Of a DNA stretch of 64,000 nucleotides, positions 58,931 through 64,000 are shown piece by piece; positions within the stretch are counted from its first letter, which is position 1; the number at the start of each line of letters is the position of its first letter. The stretch is taken from NCBI RefSeq assembly GCF_025685565.1, contig NZ_JAGSYE010000003.1:186001-250000 (forward strand), in the 5' to 3' direction. The notes under the pieces are model-generated. The model was not told the DNA's origin. It did no database searches and worked only from the letters and a program-made list of their open reading frames with translations. The translations under genes and the position numbers were made by a program. Source of the DNA: Granulicella aggregans (GTDB lineage Bacteria; Acidobacteriota; Terriglobia; Terriglobales; Acidobacteriaceae).

Positions 58931-60366
58931 TGTTCCTTCGCCTTCTCTACGAGAGCTTCCGCCGCCAACGCCGCCGCAAGCTGCTGGCCGGAGTCGCCAT
59001 TCTGCTCGGAACTACGGCGGTGACCGCGATGCTCGCGTTGGCGACGACCATCGGCGACCGGATTCACCAGGAATTGGCCGTCTACGGCGCGAACATCGTA
59101 GTCACCCCACAGGCTGACCTCCTCGACGTAAAAGTCGGCGGAGTGAACCTCAAGCCCGCGACTGGCGGGGCCTATCTCCACGGGAAGGACTTAGAGAAAC
59201 TGCACGGAATCTTCTGGGCCAACAACATCACGGGCGTTAGCCCGGAGCTTCCATTAGTTCTTCACGCGACTCTGCCTTTACTGGACAGCCGTCATTCTGA
59301 GCGCAGCGAAGAATCACCGCATTCCGCCCAGAGCGGCGACACCACCTCCCAGGAGCCGCCAGCGATAGCAATCGACATCCCCGCCCTCGGCCTCTGGTTC
59401 AACCATCGCTTCGCCAGCCCCAACGATATGGCCCAGGGTAAGGGCTTCGTCACAGGTGCTCCCGCGCTCCATCCCTGGTGGAAGCTCTCCGGCTCTTGGC
59501 CCTCGGCTCCTAATGAAATTGTCCTCGGCGCTTCCCTCGCGAAATCTATCAACCTCGACGCCGGGGACACACTTTCTCTGCCAGAGCCCGCATGGCAGAT
59601 GGAAGCCGCCCATCGTCCAATTCCATTGGAGGTTAAGCTGAAAATTACCGGAATCGTCTCTACCGGAGATGCAACGGAAACAAAGGCGCTTCTGCCTCTC
59701 GAAACGGCGCAGACCTTCGCCGGCACCCCCGACGCCATCTCCCGCGTAGAGATCTCCGCCCGCACCAAGCCCGAAGACGCCTTTGCCCGCTCAGACCCGG
59801 ACAAGCTCACCGGCAAGAAGCACGACCTCTGGTACTGCAGCCCCTACGCGAACTCCATCGCCTACCAGATCCGCGAGGCCATCCCCGGCGCGAACGCCCA
59901 GCAGGTTCGCCAGGTCGAGCAGAGCGAGGGCACTGTGCTCTCCCGCATCAGCGGCCTGATGTGGCTCATCAGCGCGGCGGCGTTATTGGCGGCAGGCTTT
60001 GCCGTCTCCGCCGCCATGGCTACCGCCATCCTAGAACGCCGTGCCGAGATCGGCCTGATGCGCTCGCTCGGAGCGAGCCGCTCCTCTATCGCGCTCCTCT
60101 TCTACTCCGAGACCGGCCTCCTCGCCGTCTTCGCTGGAGCCTGCGGCTATCTCATCGGTTCGTCGCTCGCCGCTTGGCTCGGCGCGAAGATCTTCGCCAC
60201 CGGCACCACCACCTTCTCCTCGATCCACCTCGCAACGGTCCTGAACCCGGTTCTGCTACCCATCGTCGTCGGCCTCGCCATAATCGTTGCCATCGCCGGA
60301 AGCACCCCGGCGATCCGGCAAGCGCTGCGCATGGACCCCTCCGCCATCCTGCGAGCCGACGCATGA
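58930..60366 (+). CDS. FtsX-type ABC permease (MacB-like) of iron operon
   Basis: Membrane protein of 478 residues: an N-terminal helix, a large extracytoplasmic domain (about 45-330) and three C-terminal helices of the FtsX type (LMWLISAAALLAAGFAVSAAMATAILERRAEIGLMRSLGASRSS). Residues 121-130 (RHSERSEESP) are a translated family A palindromic repeat, an in-frame insertion. Translationally coupled at both ends. Works with the following permease and ATPase; the counterpart of the P19-locus permeases. Confidence 0.88.
   Translation: MFLRLLYESFRRQRRRKLLAGVAILLGTTAVTAMLALATTIGDRIHQELAVYGANIVVTPQADLLDVKVGGVNLKPATGGAYLHGKDLEKLHGIFWANNITGVSPELPLVLHATLPLLDSRHSERSEESPHSAQSGDTTSQEPPAIAIDIPALGLWFNHRFASPNDMAQGKGFVTGAPALHPWWKLSGSWPSAPNEIVLGASLAKSINLDAGDTLSLPEPAWQMEAAHRPIPLEVKLKITGIVSTGDATETKALLPLETAQTFAGTPDAISRVEISARTKPEDAFARSDPDKLTGKKHDLWYCSPYANSIAYQIREAIPGANAQQVRQVEQSEGTVLSRISGLMWLISAAALLAAGFAVSAAMATAILERRAEIGLMRSLGASRSSIALLFYSETGLLAVFAGACGYLIGSSLAAWLGAKIFATGTTTFSSIHLATVLNPVLLPIVVGLAIIVAIAGSTPAIRQALRMDPSAILRADA
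59291..59316 (+). repeat. Family A palindromic repeat inside a coding region
   Basis: GTCATTCTGAGCGCAGCGAA followed by GAATCA, read in frame as RHSERSEES. The same class (GTCATCCTGAGC...) occurs as an inverted pair at 62238-62280 and 62383-62442. It lies in a loop of the extracytoplasmic domain and keeps the frame. Confidence 0.75.
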
Positions 60367-61469
60367 CGCTTAACATGAGCACCATCCTTCGCCGCTCGCT
60401 GATTCACCGCCGTTCCCGCAGTCTCTCCGCGCTCGTCGCCCTCACCGTCTCGGCGGGAGTCGCAACTGCGCTGCTCACCCTCTACGCCGACCTCGACGCC
60501 AAGCTCCACCACGAGTTCCGCAGCTTTGGCGCAAACATCGTCGTCACCGCACCCTCATCTGCAACGCTTCCGCAGAACGCTCTCGCCGAAGTCCAGCAAG
60601 CCGCCGGTCCCGACGCGCTCATCGCTCCCTTCGCCTACGCTGTCGCCACGACTGACCGTGGCACGCCCGTTGTAGTCGCCGGAACTGACTTCGCCGCCGT
60701 CAAGAAGCTCGACGCCTCGTGGGCGATTGAAAACGGCGCATGGCCCGATCCATCCGACCCACAAGCCGCCCTGATAGGCCAGCGCGCCGCAAACTTCATC
60801 GCCGACGAGCACGCCGTCAAGCTCACCTTCGCGGGCAAGCCCCTCGTGTTGCATGGAACCGGCCGACTCAAAACGGGCGGCGACGAAGACAGCCGCATCT
60901 ACATGCCGCTCCCCGCCTTCACCGCATGGACAGGCACCACCACCAGCGTCATCGAAGTCCAGGTATCCGGCAACGTCGCGAAGGTCGAAGCCGCAATATC
61001 CCAGCTCAAGTCAGCCCTCCCCGGAGTGCAGATCCAACCCGTCCGCCAGCTCGTAGAAGGCGAGTCCCGCATCGTCGACCGCACCCACACCCTCATGTAC
61101 GCGGCCGTGCTGCTCATCGCGCTCACGGTCGGGGTCTCGGTGCTGGCGACGCTCTCAGCCAGCGTCCTCGAACGCCGCCGCGACTTCGCCCTGATGAAGG
61201 CGCTCGGCGGCTCGCAATCGCAACTCATCAGCCTGTTCCTGCTCGAAGCCGCGCTGATAGCCTTCGCCGGAGTCATCGCCGGATACATCATCGGCTCAGG
61301 CCTCGCCTGGGCCATCAGCGAGACAAACTTCGGCACCGCCTCGCTCCCACGCATCGGAGTCCTGCCACTTGTCTTACTCTTAAACATGGCGATCGCGGTG
61401 ATGGCAGCTCTCTTCCCCGCCCGCGTCCTGCGCGGCCTCGAACCCGCCGCGCTCCTGAAGGGTGAATAA
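60363..61469 (+). CDS. Second FtsX-type ABC permease of iron operon
   Basis: Membrane protein of 368 residues with the same order as its neighbour: N-terminal helix (about 18-38), extracytoplasmic domain, three C-terminal helices (VLLIALTVGVSVLATLSASVLERRRDFALMKALGGS...). ATG at 60363 overlaps the previous stop (ATGA). A longer open frame exists upstream (to 59961) but is out of phase with the coupled start and overlaps the first permease. Probably heterodimerises with the preceding permease. Confidence 0.88.
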   Translation: MTLNMSTILRRSLIHRRSRSLSALVALTVSAGVATALLTLYADLDAKLHHEFRSFGANIVVTAPSSATLPQNALAEVQQAAGPDALIAPFAYAVATTDRGTPVVVAGTDFAAVKKLDASWAIENGAWPDPSDPQAALIGQRAANFIADEHAVKLTFAGKPLVLHGTGRLKTGGDEDSRIYMPLPAFTAWTGTTTSVIEVQVSGNVAKVEAAISQLKSALPGVQIQPVRQLVEGESRIVDRTHTLMYAAVLLIALTVGVSVLATLSASVLERRRDFALMKALGGSQSQLISLFLLEAALIAFAGVIAGYIIGSGLAWAISETNFGTASLPRIGVLPLVLLLNMAIAVMAALFPARVLRGLEPAALLKGE

Positions 61470-62211
61470 GAACGTGCGAGTGCTTGAAGAGACGTTGTCG
61501 ACCCCCGGAACCGAATCCGTCATCTCCCTCAACGCGGTCACGCGCGAGTACGCCAGCCACGGCAACGTCGTCCGCGCCCTCGACTCGGCCACCTTCGCCA
61601 TCAACGCCGGCGAGTGGGTCGCCATCACCGGCCCCTCAGGCTCCGGCAAGTCTACCCTCGTCAACATGCTCGGCTGCCTCGACCGTCCCACCAGCGGCAC
61701 GCTCAAGATCGACGGCACAGACGTTGCCTCCATGTCCGCAACGGAACTAGACCGTTTCCGCGCCGACAAGATCGGCTTCATCTTCCAGCAGTTCCACCTG
61801 ATCCCCTACTTGTCGGCCATTGAAAACGTCATGCTCGCGCAGTACTTCCACTCCATGACCGACGAGTCCGAAGCCCGCACCGCGCTCGAAAAGGTCGGCC
61901 TCGGCGCACGCACATCCCACTTACCTAGCGAACTCTCCGGCGGCGAGCAGCAGCGAGTCTGCATCGCCCGCGCGCTGATCAACAATCCCCCGATCTTGCT
62001 GGCTGACGAACCCACCGGCAACCTCGACGCCGCCAACCAGAAGATCGTCGCCAACCTACTCGCCGAGCTCCATCGCTACGGCCACACCATTGTCATGGTC
62101 ACCCACGACCCTGAGATGGCCGCCCTGGCGCAACGCAAGATCGCACTCAGCCACGGCAAGGTCTTCTGCCACCCGACGTCGTCTTCAAGAATGATTCGCC
62201 TGCAGCGCTGA
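61462..62211 (+). CDS. ABC transporter ATPase (LolD/MacB-type)
   Basis: ATPase of 249 residues. Walker A GPSGSGKST (57-65), Q-loop in FIFQQFHLIPYLSA, signature LSGGEQQRV, Walker B ILLADEPTG, switch His in MVTHDPEMA. Powers the two FtsX-type permeases; its GTG start overlaps the second permease by eight bases. As in Campylobacter P19 loci it closes a permease-permease-ATPase set. Confidence 0.93.
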   Translation: MNKNVRVLEETLSTPGTESVISLNAVTREYASHGNVVRALDSATFAINAGEWVAITGPSGSGKSTLVNMLGCLDRPTSGTLKIDGTDVASMSATELDRFRADKIGFIFQQFHLIPYLSAIENVMLAQYFHSMTDESEARTALEKVGLGARTSHLPSELSGGEQQRVCIARALINNPPILLADEPTGNLDAANQKIVANLLAELHRYGHTIVMVTHDPEMAALAQRKIALSHGKVFCHPTSSSRMIRLQR

Positions 62212-62237
62212 CACACCCTTCGGCATCGCCGCAAGAA

Positions 62238-62442
62238 CCGTCATCCTGAGCAGAGTGCAGCGGAGTCGAAGGACCCCGACGAAGCTCGTACACGTACGAC
62301 GGTCCGGACCTTTCTGCCTCGAATTCTCGCCTGCGAACCAATAGGCCGAAAGCTTCGATCGGTATGGATGACGTCAGCACCCTCGGGGTCCTTCGACTCC
62401 GCGTCTCGCAAACTACGCGAGCCGCTTCGCTCAGGATGACGG
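62238..62442. repeat. Inverted pair of family A repeats between convergent genes
   Basis: Left copy 62238-62280 (CCGTCATCCTGAGC...GTCGAAGGACCCCGA) and right copy 62383-62442 in reverse orientation, the latter with a ~17-base longer internal segment. Between the ABC ATPase and nadK, which converge. Could form a long hairpin and act as a two-way transcript end. Confidence 0.7.
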
Positions 62443-62459
62443 GGTATGGGTATTGGAGA

Positions 62460-63335
62460 TCAACCCCACTTCAACTTCGACCGCAGCACATTAAACAATC
62501 CATTCGGCCGCAGCCTCAACAGCCTCACGCTGTACTCCGACTTACAACAACTGATGCTGTCCCCGCGATGAATCTCCACCGCCTCCTGGCCATCCACCGT
62601 CAGGAAGGTCTGGCTGGGCACTCCCTCAAGGTGCACACTGATCGTCGACTCCCCCGGCACCACGATCGGACGAATCGTCAACAAATGCGGGCATATCGGC
62701 GTCACCATCATGGCATCGACGCTGGGCATGACGATCGGCCCATCCGCAGCGAGATTGTAAGCAGTAGAACCCGTCGGCGTAGAAACAATCACACCATCCG
62801 CACGGAACGAAGCGACAAACTGGTTATCCAGCGCCACGATAAAGTTCGCCATGCGCGCAATCGCGCCCTTCGCCACAACGGCGTCATTCAACGCATCCCA
62901 CTTCTGGAAGAGCTGCCCATCGCGGTGGAGCTCAATCCGCATCATGCTGCGCAACTCGATGCCCGCGCAGTTCTCGCACCACGCTTCGAGGGTCGTATAG
63001 AGCTCGGCCAGCGGGATCTCGGTCAGAAATCCCAACGACCCAAGATTCACGCTCAGTATGGGAACCGTCGTCTTGGCAAACGCGCGCGCGGCAGAGAGTA
63101 GCGTCCCATCGCCACCCAGAACGATCACAAGGTCCGGATTCTGCTCCGGCATCTCTTCGCGGTCGATCGGGTCCGACGCGTCAATGTAGTGCGCGCTGTC
63201 CGGGTCAACGATGGAGTTATATCCACGGCGGGAGAGCCACGCGATCAGATCAGGAAGAATCGTCCTGAGCTCAGGCTTCTGCGGTTTTGAGATGATAGCG
63301 GCCAGGTGCATCTGCTTTAGTGTAACGGCTTTCAC
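62460..63335 (-). CDS. nadK: NAD kinase
   Basis: Phosphorylates NAD(H) to NADP(H), 291 residues. GGDGT (74-78) is the catalytic motif; NAD-binding NDAVVAKGAIARM and SFRADGVIVSTPTGSTAYNLAADGP follow; the C-terminal beta domain has LEGVPSQTFLTVDGQE. GTG start overlaps the tlyA stop (GTGA), so the two are coupled. An ATG eight codons in is an alternative start. Confidence 0.95.
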   Translation of the reverse strand: MKAVTLKQMHLAAIISKPQKPELRTILPDLIAWLSRRGYNSIVDPDSAHYIDASDPIDREEMPEQNPDLVIVLGGDGTLLSAARAFAKTTVPILSVNLGSLGFLTEIPLAELYTTLEAWCENCAGIELRSMMRIELHRDGQLFQKWDALNDAVVAKGAIARMANFIVALDNQFVASFRADGVIVSTPTGSTAYNLAADGPIVMPSVDAMMVTPICPHLLTIRPIVVPGESTISVHLEGVPSQTFLTVDGQEAVEIHRGDSISCCKSEYSVRLLRLRPNGLFNVLRSKLKWG

Positions 63336-64000
63336 CTTCTTTGCACGTCATCCGCCTTGCCCTCGAACAACACGTGCAGCAGATATTCATGATTGCCTTC
63401 CATCCCGCGGATCGGCGAATCGATCACCTCAAGCGCACAGCCGCCCAGCGACTCCGCGCACTCCCACACGCGCTCAATCGCGTACTTTCGCGCGTCGGGA
63501 TCGCGAACGATTCCCCCCTTGCCGACGTTCTCCCGGCCCGCTTCAAACTGCGGCTTTACCAGCACCACTGCCTCGCCCTGCCAGCGCTCGCCCGGCAGCG
63601 CAAGGGCCCCGACTACCGCAGGCAGCACCAGGGTCGCCGAGATGAAAGAGACGTCCATGGCAAGAAAGACCGGCGTATCGGCGGGGTCTTCACGGACCAA
63701 CTCGCCTTCATTCAGCAGCCTTGCGTTCGTCCGCTCGCGAAGAGTCACTCGCTCGTCATGCCGGAACTTCTCCGCGATCTGCCCATAGCCTGTATCCACA
63801 GCGAGAACGCTGCGGGCTCCAGCCTGCAGCATGCAGTCCGTAAACCCTCCGGTGGAAGCTCCCACGTCGATGCAGGCGAGGCCCGCCACGTCGATCTTCC
63901 AATAGTCGAGAGCCTTCTCGAGCTTTAGGCCGCCCCGGCTCACGTACTTGAGATCGTCGCCGAGCATACGGATGGTAACGTCGCCTGCAACCGCCGTTCC
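63332..64000 (-). CDS. tlyA: TlyA family rRNA methyltransferase/hemolysin, 5' end beyond window
   Basis: SAM-dependent 2'-O-methyltransferase of 16S/23S rRNA, here the last 223 codons; the S4 RNA-binding N-terminus is cut by the right edge. SAM-binding VGASTGGFTDCMLQAGA, DTGYGQIAEKFRHD, MDVSFISATLVLP, VLVKPQFEAGRENVGKGGIVRD and SPIRGMEGNHEYLLH, giving the K-D-K-E-type catalytic set. Upstream residues GTAVAGDVTIR at the edge look like the S4 domain end. Coupled to nadK, an arrangement common in other bacteria. Confidence 0.93.
   Translation of the reverse strand, partial: GTAVAGDVTIRMLGDDLKYVSRGGLKLEKALDYWKIDVAGLACIDVGASTGGFTDCMLQAGARSVLAVDTGYGQIAEKFRHDERVTLRERTNARLLNEGELVREDPADTPVFLAMDVSFISATLVLPAVVGALALPGERWQGEAVVLVKPQFEAGRENVGKGGIVRDPDARKYAIERVWECAESLGGCALEVIDSPIRGMEGNHEYLLHVLFEGKADDVQRR

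Overview
The window looks like chromosomal DNA of an Acidobacteriota member, most likely class Terriglobia (Granulicella/Terriglobus/Edaphobacter-like). This is inferred from high GC, many secreted glycoside hydrolases, a kumamolisin-type (S53) peptidase with Ig-like repeats, DUF4097/DUF3106/DUF3300 proteins, and many short palindromic intergenic repeats. I see no rRNA, tRNA, CRISPR array, prophage or complete insertion sequence.

Layout. 1-10.8 kb: a giant secreted S53 peptidase (truncated by the left edge), small membrane proteins (DUF3592-like, YagU), DinB, a GH43-type enzyme, then an AT-richer accessory patch holding a pentapeptide-repeat protein of unknown function and a REP-associated tyrosine transposase (RAYT). 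10.8-21.7 kb: GH29 fucosidase, lexA, a membrane-fusion adaptor plus DUF4097 protein, a phosphoglycolate-phosphatase-like HAD enzyme, M28 peptidase, GH5 cellulase, histidine phosphatase, uvrB. 21.8-29.4 kb: three secreted proteins (DUF3300 and two sharing a C-terminal BamE-like module), YdcF, a dienelactone hydrolase, a translationally coupled ctaB-DUF420-small-membrane-protein set, and a UBP zinc-finger protein. 29.6-43.6 kb: a GH42-like enzyme, a VOC protein, a signalling operon (1691-residue hybrid kinase, receiver protein, SpoIIE phosphatase), a GntR/LacI-type regulator divergent from a sugar MFS transporter, and a GT61 transferase. 43.7-57.4 kb: a GH130 protein flanked by direct repeats, gltX, DUF1684, aldehyde dehydrogenase plus DUF779, a MASE1-GGDEF cyclase, alaC, a TlpA/DsbD-alpha redox pair, kdsD, DUF3106, and an anti-sigma/sigma pair. 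57.6-64 kb: an iron-uptake-like operon (FTR1-DUF2318 fusion, two FtsX-type permeases, one ATPase), then nadK and tlyA (cut by the right edge).

How it works together. The GH43, GH29, GH5, GH42 and GH130 enzymes with the sugar porter and its regulator suggest a plant- or microbial-polysaccharide degrader. lexA and uvrB share a possible 11-bp-period upstream direct repeat, a candidate SOS operator. The 57.6-62.2 kb operon resembles the Campylobacter P19/Ftr1 iron system but has no p19 gene here.

The most distinctive non-coding signal is at least five families of short palindromic repeats. One 22-base element lies upstream of the RAYT and again, with 21 of 22 bases identical, 42 kb away. Others flank the GH130 gene, sit in frame inside an ABC permease gene, or form an inverted pair between convergent genes. 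The pentapeptide-repeat gene and the tandem genes with the shared C-terminal module are the least explained coding features.
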